From Phycisphaerales bacterium (GTDB lineage Bacteria; Planctomycetota; Phycisphaerae; Phycisphaerales; SM1A02): DNA of 45,631 bases. This document shows, piece after piece, positions 9,508 to 17,210 of the stretch. Location of the stretch: NCBI GenBank assembly GCA_029246705.1, contig JAQWMQ010000002.1:1-45631 (forward strand), written 5' to 3'. The translations under genes were made by a program, and so were the position numbers. The notes under the pieces were generated by a model. That model was not told the DNA's origin. It worked only from the letters and a program-made list of their open reading frames with translations, and did no database searches. Each line of letters opens with the position of its first letter. The first letter of the stretch is position 1.

Positions 9508-11279
9508 CCGTCCAGGGCTGGACCTTCCTCATCGTCGGCGCCACCTTCACGCTCTACATCGTGATCGCGCTGCTCTCGCGCGCCCGCTCGACCGGTGAGT
9601 TCTACGTCGCCGGAAAGGGCGTCTCTCCGATCGCCAACGGCATGGCGACCGCAGCGGACTGGATGAGTGCGGCGAGCTTCATCTCGATGGCGGGCCTCAT
9701 CGCCTTCATGGGCATGGACGGTTCGGTCTTCCTCATGGGTTGGACCGGCGGCTACGTGCTGCTGGCACTGCTGCTCGCACCCTACCTCCGCAAGTTCGGC
9801 AAGTTCACCGTCCCCGACTTCATGGGCGACCGGTACTACTCGCAGCTGGCACGCCTGGTGGCGGTGATCTGTGCGATCTTCATCTCCTTCACCTACATCG
9901 CCGGGCAGATGCGCGGCGTGGGCGTCGTCTTCAGCCGCTTCCTCGAAGTCGACATCACCCTCGGCGTGGTGATCGGCATGGGGCTCGTCTTCTTCTACGC
10001 CGTGATCGGTGGCATGAAGGGGATCACCTACACCCAGGTCGCCCAGTACTGCGTGCTGATCTTCGCCTACACGATTCCCGCGTTCTTCCTGGCGTTCTAC
10101 GTCACCGGCAACCCGATTCCCCAGATCGCCCTCGGCGGCACCGATGCCGAAGGGGTGGGGCTGCTCGCGAAGCTCAACGGCACGCTCGCGGACCTCGGGT
10201 TCAAGAGCTACACCGACTACCACAAGAACACCCTGGACATCGTCTGCATCACCGGCGCACTCATGCTCGGTACCGCCGGGCTGCCGCACGTGATCATCCG
10301 ATTCTTCACCGTGAAGCGCGTGAAGGATGCCCGCAGCTCCGCCGGCTGGGCGCTCCTCTTCATCGCGATCCTCTACACCACCGCCCCCGCGATCGCGGTC
10401 TTCGCCCGTTCGAACATGCTGGCGACTGTGCCCGACGTGCCCTACGTCGAGGCGCCCGAATGGGTCGGCACCTGGGAGGACACCGGGCTCATCGCCTGGC
10501 ACGATCGCAATGACGATGGCGTCATCCAGCACACCGACGGCAAGGTCTTCGCCAAGAAGCCGGTCTTCCTCAGCGATCCCGAGACCGGCGAGCCCCTGCG
10601 CGGCGCCCATGGCCATCGACTGCTTGATCTCGAGGCCTCGGGTGGCCTGAAGGACGGCAAGAACGAACTCTACGTGGACCGTGACATCATGGTCCTCGCG
10701 AACCCGGAGATCTCAGGCCTGCCCCCGTGGGTGATCGCGCTGGTGGCGGCTGGTGGGCTCGCCGCCGCGCTTTCAACCGCGGCCGGGCTCCTGATGGTGA
10801 TCTCCTCCGCGGTCAGTCACGACCTGGTGAAACGGATCATCGCACCGGAGATCAAGGAGAAGCAGGAACTCCGGGTCGCGCGCATCGCCGCCGCGGTCGC
10901 GGTGGTCTGCGCCGGGCTTCTCGGGATCTGGCCGCCGGACTACGTCGCCGCGGTGGTCGCCTTCGCCTTCGGCCTGGCGGCCAGCAGCTTCTTCCCCGCG
11001 ATCTTCCTCGGGATCTTCTGGAAGCGCTTCAACATGCCGGGCGCGGTGATCGGCATGCTCTGCGGCATCGGCTTCACGACCTGGTACATCCTGTACTTCA
11101 AGTTCTTCGGCGGCTTGCCGGCCGACTGGTGGTGGGGGATCTCCCCCGAAGGCATCGGTTCGATCGGCATGCTCGTCAACTTCGCGGTGGCGATCCCGAT
11201 CGCGCTCCTGACCAAGGCTCCGCCGGCTGAAGTCCAGGCGATGGTCGAGGACATCCGGATTCCCGGTCGCATCGATTGA
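9504..11279 (+). CDS. Sodium:solute symporter, large subunit (VC_2705-type, SSS family)
   Basis: A 591-residue multi-spanning transporter of the SSS family, related to the acetate permease ActP. It begins WTFLIVGATFTLYIVIALLS and contains the characteristic segment STGEFYVAGKGVSPIANGMA, followed by GMATAADWMSAASFIS, where SSS carriers bind sodium and substrate. About 12-13 helices can be counted. Between helices, about residues 310-400, there is a large soluble insertion containing DRNDDGVIQHTD, a full EF-hand loop pattern. The substrate is probably a small monocarboxylate or related anion, but this is inference. It is coupled to the DUF4212 gene by a 4-base overlap and converges on the amidinotransferase, 15 bases from that gene's stop. 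Confidence 0.92.
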   Translation: MTVQGWTFLIVGATFTLYIVIALLSRARSTGEFYVAGKGVSPIANGMATAADWMSAASFISMAGLIAFMGMDGSVFLMGWTGGYVLLALLLAPYLRKFGKFTVPDFMGDRYYSQLARLVAVICAIFISFTYIAGQMRGVGVVFSRFLEVDITLGVVIGMGLVFFYAVIGGMKGITYTQVAQYCVLIFAYTIPAFFLAFYVTGNPIPQIALGGTDAEGVGLLAKLNGTLADLGFKSYTDYHKNTLDIVCITGALMLGTAGLPHVIIRFFTVKRVKDARSSAGWALLFIAILYTTAPAIAVFARSNMLATVPDVPYVEAPEWVGTWEDTGLIAWHDRNDDGVIQHTDGKVFAKKPVFLSDPETGEPLRGAHGHRLLDLEASGGLKDGKNELYVDRDIMVLANPEISGLPPWVIALVAAGGLAAALSTAAGLLMVISSAVSHDLVKRIIAPEIKEKQELRVARIAAAVAVVCAGLLGIWPPDYVAAVVAFAFGLAASSFFPAIFLGIFWKRFNMPGAVIGMLCGIGFTTWYILYFKFFGGLPADWWWGISPEGIGSIGMLVNFAVAIPIALLTKAPPAEVQAMVEDIRIPGRID

Positions 11280-11294
11280 TCGCACCGCCCCTCG

Positions 11295-12290
11295 CTAGAG
11301 GCTGCTTTCACGCACCAGCGGATGATGCCAGCAACGAAACCCGCCGCCTTGCCAGTGAATCCCCTCGATCGGCGTGGTGATGACTTCGGTGCCGTGGGCA
11401 CGCAGTGCCTCAGCCAGTTCGGGCATGTCCGCTCCGACCAGCACCGTCTGTTCATCGAGCACCAGCCCGTTGCAGCCGAGCTTCTGTTCGGCGTCTTCCG
11501 CTGAGACGTCGATCAGGTTCCAGCCCTCGAGAAAGTCGGGCAGTCCATCGACGAACGCTTCCCGGCAGAGGATCGCCAGTCCCGGCCGGGGAGTCGCCAG
11601 CACGCAGTCCAGATGCAGGAACTGATCACTCAGGGGCACTCCGTGCACTCGGTACTCGGGTCCGAGGTAGCGCTGGAGCCAGTCGATCCCGGCCTGGTTG
11701 GAAGCGTTGCCGGTGAGTCCCACGTACAGGTCACGTCCGAGGAGAAAGACGTCGCCGCCCTCGAGAAACGGACCTGGTCCGTACCTGCCGTCGTCGTCGG
11801 CGGGAAACGGTTCGGGTTGCGGCATCGAGACCAGCACCGCGTCGCTCTCGGCAACGCGCCGGGCGATCGCGCGCCGGATCGCGAAGCGCTCCTTGCGACG
11901 ATTGGGCTCGAACATCGCGGTCTCGATCACGGAGTTGCCGACGACCAGCACCGGATCCCGAGGGAAGGTCTGGAAGACGGAATCGTTGAGGTTCGCGAGA
12001 AACGCTTCCTCGCTCGGCAGGTGTTTCTCGACCTGGTGGACGATGATGCCACGCGCCTCCAGGATCCGGATCAGTTCATTCACCTGGGTGATGAATAGCT
12101 CGTTGAGCTCCGGATCGAACTCCACCAGGGCCTTGCCGGCATTGGCCTCGATGAGGGCGATCGATTCCTCGGGCAGGAACTTGCGCGGCGCCTTCGCGAG
12201 TCTGCTGGGCAGACGGATATTGGGCACGCCGACGATGACTTCCTTGAGCGCTCCCCATTCGTGGTGGACCCGGATGGGCTTCCTGGACAT
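11295..12290 (-). CDS. Glycine amidinotransferase-like / arginine deiminase-fold enzyme
   Basis: A 331-residue cytoplasmic protein of the amidinotransferase/guanidine-modifying superfamily (five-bladed pentein fold). Visible catalytic elements are Asp112 in FPRDPVLVVGNSVIE, Glu177/Asp180 in FLEGGDVF, His226 in FLHLDCVL and the C-terminal nucleophile Cys320 in GGGFRCWHHPLVRE. The RDPVxVVGNxVIE and C-terminal GGGFxC patterns are closer to arginine:glycine amidinotransferase than to arginine deiminase. Arg would donate an amidino group to an amine acceptor, or be hydrolysed to citrulline; the sequence does not decide. The start at 12290 is preceded by GGAGGA at six-base spacing. It is the last gene of a minus-strand run after the esterase (113-base gap). 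Confidence 0.85.
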   Translation of the reverse strand: MSRKPIRVHHEWGALKEVIVGVPNIRLPSRLAKAPRKFLPEESIALIEANAGKALVEFDPELNELFITQVNELIRILEARGIIVHQVEKHLPSEEAFLANLNDSVFQTFPRDPVLVVGNSVIETAMFEPNRRKERFAIRRAIARRVAESDAVLVSMPQPEPFPADDDGRYGPGPFLEGGDVFLLGRDLYVGLTGNASNQAGIDWLQRYLGPEYRVHGVPLSDQFLHLDCVLATPRPGLAILCREAFVDGLPDFLEGWNLIDVSAEDAEQKLGCNGLVLDEQTVLVGADMPELAEALRAHGTEVITTPIEGIHWQGGGFRCWHHPLVRESSL

Positions 12291-12296
12291 GTTGGT

Positions 12297-12302
12297 TCCT
12301 CC
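12297..12302 (-). promoter_or_regulatory. Shine-Dalgarno GGAGGA deciding the amidinotransferase start
   Basis: Read on the minus strand, GGAGGA lies six bases before the ATG at 12290. It favours that start over the in-frame ATG at 12314. Confidence 0.7.
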
Positions 12303-12403
12303 GTACGTGCGCATCGAGATGGGTTGTCACTCGATCCAGTGAAGACCGACTCCTGCCTCGGCTTCTGGAAAAGCACGCGATCAGCGTACTTCAGCAACGA
12401 GAG

Positions 12404-13399
12404 TCATTCCTGCGAGATGGAGTCCTCCTCCATGGTCGCGGGAAAGGCCATGGACCGCAATCGATTCAATGCCTGGCTGCCGGGTCCCGGACGCATCGAG
12501 TCGTGGCCGACCTCGTCCAGCCAGATCGTCTCGACCGGCACCCTCCGCAGGCGACAGCGCTCGGCAAGCCGTTGCGCCTGGGCGAACGGCACCAATCGAT
12601 CCTTCCGGCCGTGGATGAGGATCAGCAGCGCGTCGTCCTCGTCATCCACCTGCTTGATCGGAGAGGCGGATTCGCCGAGCAGGCGCAGTCGTTTCCAGGG
12701 CCAGTCGGTGCGCTTCCGGTTCGCCTTGATCTCGCCCAGGGAGTGGCCGTGCTCGCCCGCGCCAAGCAGCAGTGATTCAGGGGAGTCGACCGCGTCGTGG
12801 TTGATTGCATTGCCACCGGGTGGGTTTCCATCCTGGATCGAGAAGAGATCCGAGGGGCCCGCGGAATCGATCACCGCCTCGACGCGTGAGGAGGTGGTGA
12901 GATGCGGACCCACCCGTCCCTCGAACGCCGGTTCGTCGTTGGTGAGTGCGAGCATCGCGACCAGGTGTCCGCCGGCGGAATGCCCCCACGCATAGATTCG
13001 ATCGGGATCGAGTCGCCTGGTGTCGGCGTTGGCGCGCAGCCACCGGATGCCGGCCTTCACGTCATCCAGTTGCGCCGGCCAGACCACCGGGGCCTCGCCC
13101 CATTGACCGGCTTCGCTGCTCAGGCGGTAGTCGAGGCTGGCCACCGCGAATCCCTGTTGAAGTGCGGGCCCGGTGAAGCCGGGAAACCGTCGATGGTCTC
13201 CACCCATCCAGCCGCCACCGTGGACCCAGACCAGGACCGGGTGCGGGCCAGGGCCCTCGGGGACCAGCAGTTCCAGCTGGAGAGGCCGGCCACCCACCCG
13301 GGCGACCGTGCAGGTCTCCGGCGGAGCGGCGCAAGCGGGGGTGGGGCACGTCGCGGCCAGGACAGCCAGCGACAACACGGTTTTCCAGCACTGGGTCAT
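12404..13399 (-). CDS. Exported alpha/beta hydrolase (esterase/lipase type)
   Basis: A 331-residue protein with an N-terminal signal peptide (core TVLSLAVLAATCPTPACA). It is an alpha/beta hydrolase with the oxyanion signature HGGGW at 60-64, the nucleophile elbow GHSAGG (Ser141), an acid in HGRKDRLVP (Asp267) and His299 in DEVGHDSM. This set is typical of the BD-FAE/esterase-lipase group that deacylates esters such as acetylated polysaccharides or feruloyl esters. Export suggests an extracytoplasmic substrate. It starts 17 bases after the stop of the cupin gene, so the two are likely co-transcribed. Length is normal for the family. Confidence 0.88.
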   Translation of the reverse strand: MTQCWKTVLSLAVLAATCPTPACAAPPETCTVARVGGRPLQLELLVPEGPGPHPVLVWVHGGGWMGGDHRRFPGFTGPALQQGFAVASLDYRLSSEAGQWGEAPVVWPAQLDDVKAGIRWLRANADTRRLDPDRIYAWGHSAGGHLVAMLALTNDEPAFEGRVGPHLTTSSRVEAVIDSAGPSDLFSIQDGNPPGGNAINHDAVDSPESLLLGAGEHGHSLGEIKANRKRTDWPWKRLRLLGESASPIKQVDDEDDALLILIHGRKDRLVPFAQAQRLAERCRLRRVPVETIWLDEVGHDSMRPGPGSQALNRLRSMAFPATMEEDSISQE

Positions 13400-13416
13400 G
13401 GTGGGGATCTTTCCTG

Positions 13417-13833
13417 TCAGTCAAGGGTGTCTTCGGGGTCCAGCTCGAAGGCTTCGAACTCGAAGGCGGGCGAGACGGTGCATCCGACCAGGGCCCAGCC
13501 CTCCAGGGGACGCGCGGACTGCCACGCGTGGGGTGGTACGAGTACCTGGGGACGTTGTCCCGCGACGAGATCGGGGCCCAGGATCTCGACGCGCGAGGTG
13601 CCATCGTGGTCCTCGATCGTCAGCTCAAGAGGATGCCCCGCGTAGTGGTGCCAGAGCTCCGCGGCGTCGATGCGGTGGCGGCGCGAGCGCTCGCCTGCGC
13701 GCAGCAGGTAGTAGATCGCGGTGCCGTGGCCCCGCTCACCGTTTGGCGGGGTGTCCCGCCAGGTCTCCCGGAAGGCACCACCCTCGGGGTGGGGGAGCAG
13801 ATCAAGTCGATTGATGATGTCTTCAGGGTCCAT
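13417..13833 (-). CDS. DUF985 cupin (cupin_5 family)
   Basis: A 138-residue cytoplasmic single-domain cupin. The diagnostic LLPHPEGGAFRETWRD near the N-terminus, then GTAIYYLL, the central AAELWHHYAG, and the C-terminal VPPHAWQSARP and VGCTVSPAFEFEAFEL match the DUF985 family. Its members are small cupins of mostly undefined function. The ATG at 13833 has AGGAG very close upstream; a GTG at 13863 is an alternative start. The gene is divergent from the threonine dehydrogenase gene (51 bases between starts) and leads into the esterase gene. Confidence 0.85.
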   Translation of the reverse strand: MDPEDIINRLDLLPHPEGGAFRETWRDTPPNGERGHGTAIYYLLRAGERSRRHRIDAAELWHHYAGHPLELTIEDHDGTSRVEILGPDLVAGQRPQVLVPPHAWQSARPLEGWALVGCTVSPAFEFEAFELDPEDTLD

Positions 13834-13841
13834 GGCTCCTC

Positions 13842-13847
13842 TATACT
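13842..13847 (+). promoter_or_regulatory. Possible -10 element (TATACT) for the threonine cluster
   Basis: TATACT lies 37 bases upstream of the tdh start, in the short divergent gap with the cupin gene. No convincing -35 hexamer stands at 16-18 bases, so this is weak. Confidence 0.25.
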
Positions 13848-13884
13848 GGATGGCCCCATCCACGGCGAATCTTCAGGAAGTGAA

Positions 13885-14958
13885 ATGCACGAGGCACCGT
13901 CCCAAGCCAGTCAGAGCACCGCACGCGGTCAGACCGCCCGCGCCACCGCGATCCTGGTCACCGGCGCCGGAGGTGAGATGGGGCATGACCTGATCCGCGC
14001 CATCGCCCGTTCCGAGGAGAACGTCGCGATCGTGGGTTTCGACCTGCGCCCCCTGGACAGGAACGTTGCGCAGTACTGCGCGGAAACGGTCGTCGGGGAC
14101 GTGCAGAACCTCGAGCTGCTCCAGTCGATCACCGACCGCTACAGCTTCGGGCGGATCTACCACCTCGCTGCGATGCTGTCCTCCAGTGCCGAGCGTGCGC
14201 CGGGTCGGGCCTACGACGTCAATGTCGGGGGCACGATGAACCTGCTTCGCCTGGCCGTCGATGAACGCGACGCCACCGGGCGCTCGCCGATGGTGCTCTT
14301 CCCCTCGACGATCGCCGTCTACGGACATCCCACGCTGGAGCACAAGGCGTCCGCGGGTCCGGTGCAGGAACACGAGCATCTCGAGCCCCGCACCATGTAC
14401 GGGTGCAACAAGCTCGCCGCCGAGCACCTGGGCCGCTACTACACCGACCACCATCGCCAGTTCGATGAAGGACCGACCGGTTCGGTCGACTTCCGGGCGA
14501 TCCGCTTTCCCGGGCTGATCTCGGCGGAGACCCTGCCCACCGGGGGGACCACCGACTACGGGCCGGAGATGCTGCATGCCGCGGCCCGAAACCAGGTCTA
14601 CGACTGTTTCGTGCGCGAGGATTCCCGCCTGCCGTTCATGACCATGCCCGAGGCGATCGAATCGATCGTCAGGATCAGCAGCGCACCACGTTCGGCTTTG
14701 ACGCGAAGTGCCTACAACGTTCGAAGCTTCGCGCCATCGGCAGCGGAGATCCACCAGGCCTTGCGTGCGCATTACCCGGCGCTGACGGTGGGGTTCAAGC
14801 CGAATCCCGGTCGTCAGATGATCGTCGATGGCTGGCCCGGAGACACCGATGATCGTGCCGCCCGTGCAGACTGGGGCTGGTCACCAGCACACACCCTCGA
14901 CAGCGCGCTTGAGTCCTACCTCATTCCAGGATTGAAGGCCCATTATGGAAACGCGTGA
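13885..14958 (+). CDS. tdh: L-threonine 3-dehydrogenase, short-chain (NAD-dependent epimerase-like) type
   Basis: A 357-residue extended SDR enzyme. It has an N-terminal Rossmann motif TGAGGEMGHDLIRA, a catalytic triad with PSTIAVYG (Ser/Thr) and YGCNKLAAE (Tyr-x3-Lys), and the region FPGLISAETLPTGGTTDYG followed by VDGWPGDTDDRAARADWGW, which is typical of SDR-type threonine dehydrogenases rather than UDP-sugar epimerases. It oxidises L-threonine with NAD to 2-amino-3-ketobutyrate. Kbl, encoded two genes downstream, cleaves that product, which supports the call. The ATG at 13885 with AGGAAG upstream is preferred over a much longer open frame running through the cupin gene in antisense. Its 3' end overlaps the next gene by 14 bases. 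Confidence 0.9.
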   Translation: MHEAPSQASQSTARGQTARATAILVTGAGGEMGHDLIRAIARSEENVAIVGFDLRPLDRNVAQYCAETVVGDVQNLELLQSITDRYSFGRIYHLAAMLSSSAERAPGRAYDVNVGGTMNLLRLAVDERDATGRSPMVLFPSTIAVYGHPTLEHKASAGPVQEHEHLEPRTMYGCNKLAAEHLGRYYTDHHRQFDEGPTGSVDFRAIRFPGLISAETLPTGGTTDYGPEMLHAAARNQVYDCFVREDSRLPFMTMPEAIESIVRISSAPRSALTRSAYNVRSFAPSAAEIHQALRAHYPALTVGFKPNPGRQMIVDGWPGDTDDRAARADWGWSPAHTLDSALESYLIPGLKAHYGNA

Positions 14959-15661
14959 CCTGGCCTATGAGGCCTATCGTGATCTCCTGGTTGGTTCCGG
15001 AGAGGATGCCGTCGTGGTGGTTCCCGACTACCACGGCGTGACGCCCTACGCGCGAGCCCTGGCCGAGGGCTTCGCATCGAACTCGGGACGGCTCGGGGTG
15101 GTGCTTGATCTCTACGGTGACCAGGGGATGCCTGCCACCGGGGCGGAGGCCTTCAGTGCGATCAACCCGATGATGACCGACCGTCAGCTCGGGCTGAAGC
15201 GTCTCCAGGCCTGCGTGGACCAGCTGCATGGTCAGGGGGTCAAGCGGATCACCCTGATCGGCTACTCCTGTGGCGGGACGATGGTCTACGACGCCGCACG
15301 CACCGGCATGGACATCGACGGGGTGATCGGCGTCTTCGGCCTCTTTGATCCCCTGGACAATCGTCCGTTGGTGATGCGCTCGGTGCCTGATCGCAAGGTG
15401 CCCCTCCTGGCGCTGGTGGGGGGTGAGGACGATCTCGTCACCCGGGAAAACTACCAGCCCTTCATCCGGGAGCTCACCGCCTTCGGCATCGACTGGCAGC
15501 TGCACGTCTTCGGTGGCGCCAAGCACGCCTACACCCTCCGGCAGGAGGACAATCTCGAGGTCCAGTCCGGCGAGGAACCGGCGCTGCAACTCTTCAACGA
15601 GTCCGCCAATCGTCGCACCGAACGCCTGATCGACCAGTTCCTGGGTGAGATCTTCAGCTGA
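14945..15661 (+). CDS. Dienelactone hydrolase-like alpha/beta hydrolase inside the threonine cluster
   Basis: A 238-residue cytoplasmic protein. The order of motifs fits the dienelactone hydrolase family: VVVVPDYHGVTPYARALAEG near the N-terminus, LDLYGDQGMP, a nucleophile elbow GYSCGG, an acid in VGGEDDLVT (Asp162 or Asp163) and His194 in GAKHAYTL. The nucleophile position is Ser108, where classical dienelactone hydrolases have Cys; a Cys follows immediately (Cys109). It overlaps tdh by 14 bases and is followed 61 bases later by kbl, so it probably belongs to the same transcript. Its substrate is unknown, and nothing in standard threonine breakdown needs a hydrolase. Confidence 0.85.
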   Translation: METRDLAYEAYRDLLVGSGEDAVVVVPDYHGVTPYARALAEGFASNSGRLGVVLDLYGDQGMPATGAEAFSAINPMMTDRQLGLKRLQACVDQLHGQGVKRITLIGYSCGGTMVYDAARTGMDIDGVIGVFGLFDPLDNRPLVMRSVPDRKVPLLALVGGEDDLVTRENYQPFIRELTAFGIDWQLHVFGGAKHAYTLRQEDNLEVQSGEEPALQLFNESANRRTERLIDQFLGEIFS

Positions 15662-15722
15662 AAACGTCCGAGGCGCGGTTCACCCATGGTGAAGTCCGTG
15701 GTCGCTGCGGTACCATCTGGTC

Positions 15723-16946
15723 ATGACCACCATGACAGGACCAGATTTCGGCGCCCGCACCACGGCGATTCTCGGCCATCTCGAAGAGACCGGCCAGCTC
15801 AAGCAGCTTCAGATGATTGAAGGCCCGATGGGGCCATCGATCAACCTCCGAGGCTACGGAGAAGTGGCTTGCTTCTGCTCGAACAACTACCTCGGCCTGG
15901 CCAACGACCCGGAAGTCGTGGAAGCCGGCATCGAGGGGCTTCGACGCTACGGGGCAGGCACCGCCAGCGTTCGCTTCATCTGCGGGACCTTCGACTGTCA
16001 CGAACGCCTGGAAGCGCGTATCGCCGAGTTCTACGGGCTGGAGGCGTCCTACACCTTCACCAGCTGCTGGAACGCCAACGAAGCCGTCTTTCCCACCCTG
16101 TGCGATCCGGGTGACCTGATCCTCTCCGATGCGTTGAACCACGCTTCGATCATCGACGGGGTCCGCCTGGCCGCAGTGATCAAGAAGGGGCTGCACAAGG
16201 GGGTCTACGCGCATTCCGATCTCGAGGACCTCCGCGGGAAGCTCGATGCCGCACGGGCGAACCCCGAGGTCACCGGACAGGTCTGGGTGGTCACCGATGG
16301 CGTCTTCTCCATGGAAGGGGACATCGCCGACCTGCCGGGGCTCCGAGCGCTCTGTACGGAATTCGGCGCCAAGCTCGTGGTCGATGACTCCCACGGGACC
16401 GGGGTCATGGGCGACACCGGCCGAGGGACCCATGAGCACTGGGGGCTCGATGGAAGCGAGCTTGATCTGGTCACCGGCACCCTTGGAAAGGCCCTGGGTG
16501 GTGGAGCCGGAGGCTACATGGTCGGCTCTCGAGCGATGGTCGATCTCATGATCCAGCGGGGGCGGCCGACCTTGTTCTCCAATGCCCTGCCAGCCACCAT
16601 CGCCTGCAGCGCTGACAAGGCGATCGAGCTGCTGATGAACGAGCCTGAACGAGTCGCTCGCTTGCGCGAAAACACCGATCGAACCCGGCGTGGCATCAGG
16701 GAGATTGGATTCGAAGTCCTTGAGAGCACCACGGCAATCTGCCCGATCATCGTCCACGACACCGCCAAGGCGATCGCAATGAGCCAGCGACTCCTGGAAT
16801 TGGGTGTTTTCGTGATCGGGTTCGGATACCCGGTGGTGCCCGAGGGAGAAGCCCGACTTCGGGTTCAGATATCGGCCGCTCACGAGGAAGCCCATTTGAG
16901 CGCCCTGATCGAGCAATTGGCCGTCATTCGAAGCGAATTCGCTTGA
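15723..16946 (+). CDS. kbl: Glycine C-acetyltransferase (2-amino-3-ketobutyrate CoA ligase)
   Basis: A 407-residue PLP enzyme of the alpha-oxoamine synthase family. Recognisable segments are CFCSNNYLGLANDPEV, GAGTASVRFICGTFDCHE, DALNHASIIDG, TDGVFSMEGDIADLP, DDSHGTGVMG and the PLP lysine Lys256 in TGTLGKALGGGAGGY. The RFICGT and FSMEGD signatures distinguish Kbl from AONS and ALAS. It converts 2-amino-3-ketobutyrate and CoA to glycine and acetyl-CoA. The ATG at 15723 is used; an ATG four codons later is possible. Both have weak ribosome sites. A T7-tailed hairpin follows. Confidence 0.95.
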   Translation: MTTMTGPDFGARTTAILGHLEETGQLKQLQMIEGPMGPSINLRGYGEVACFCSNNYLGLANDPEVVEAGIEGLRRYGAGTASVRFICGTFDCHERLEARIAEFYGLEASYTFTSCWNANEAVFPTLCDPGDLILSDALNHASIIDGVRLAAVIKKGLHKGVYAHSDLEDLRGKLDAARANPEVTGQVWVVTDGVFSMEGDIADLPGLRALCTEFGAKLVVDDSHGTGVMGDTGRGTHEHWGLDGSELDLVTGTLGKALGGGAGGYMVGSRAMVDLMIQRGRPTLFSNALPATIACSADKAIELLMNEPERVARLRENTDRTRRGIREIGFEVLESTTAICPIIVHDTAKAIAMSQRLLELGVFVIGFGYPVVPEGEARLRVQISAAHEEAHLSALIEQLAVIRSEFA

Positions 16947-16962
16947 GTTCCAGTGAAACTCG

Positions 16963-17003
16963 GGGCTGGGTTGCGGCAACTCGGAATTCCCTGCCCTTTT
17001 TTT
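16963..17003 (+). terminator. Likely terminator of the threonine cluster
   Basis: GGGC-T-GGG (16963-16970) pairs with CCC-T-GCCC (16989-16996) around a loop that holds a small GTTG/CAAC hairpin. Seven T's follow at 16997-17003. It starts 17 bases after the kbl stop. The T-T mismatch lowers stability. Confidence 0.55.
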
Positions 17004-17070
17004 CCCGAGGAGGTTGGTCTGGGGTCGATCCTCCTCCTAGCATCGCCTCGGGGAAGTCATACGTCCGCGA

Positions 17071-17108
17071 TTGGGTTGTTGAATCAAATTTTTCTCCATC
17101 AAACCCAA
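17071..17108. repeat. 7-bp inverted repeat around an AT-rich spacer upstream of the metzincin gene
   Basis: TTGGGTT at 17071-17077 is repeated inverted as AACCCAA at 17102-17108, with a 24-base AT-rich spacer in otherwise GC-rich DNA. It could be an operator or part of an upstream promoter region for the gene at 17211; chance cannot be excluded. Confidence 0.3.
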
Positions 17109-17127
17109 GTTGCCCGGGGATCACGTA

Positions 17128-17136
17128 TGAGATACT
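17128..17136 (+). promoter_or_regulatory. Possible extended -10 (TGAGATACT)
   Basis: A TGn-GATACT pattern lies 75 bases before the start of the metzincin-like gene. TTGCCC at 17110-17115 is a possible -35, but the spacing is only 15 bases. Confidence 0.25.
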
Positions 17137-17210
17137 GTCCATATATCGATGTGGGGGGCTTTTATGCAGGATGTCCTGCCTCACCGCCTGACCGGGAAGA
17201 AACCTAAAGA

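Noticed and set aside
13528-13884. Upstream extension of the threonine dehydrogenase frame
   Set aside because: It runs antisense through the DUF985 cupin gene; the ATG at 13885 with AGGAAG precedes the Rossmann motif by a normal distance.
15654-16979. 441-codon frame antisense to kbl
   Set aside because: Kbl signatures on the plus strand are unambiguous; the antisense product matches nothing.
16947-17210. Possible riboswitch or small RNA in the gap before the metzincin gene
   Set aside because: Beyond a terminator and a weak inverted repeat I could not fit a known riboswitch core.
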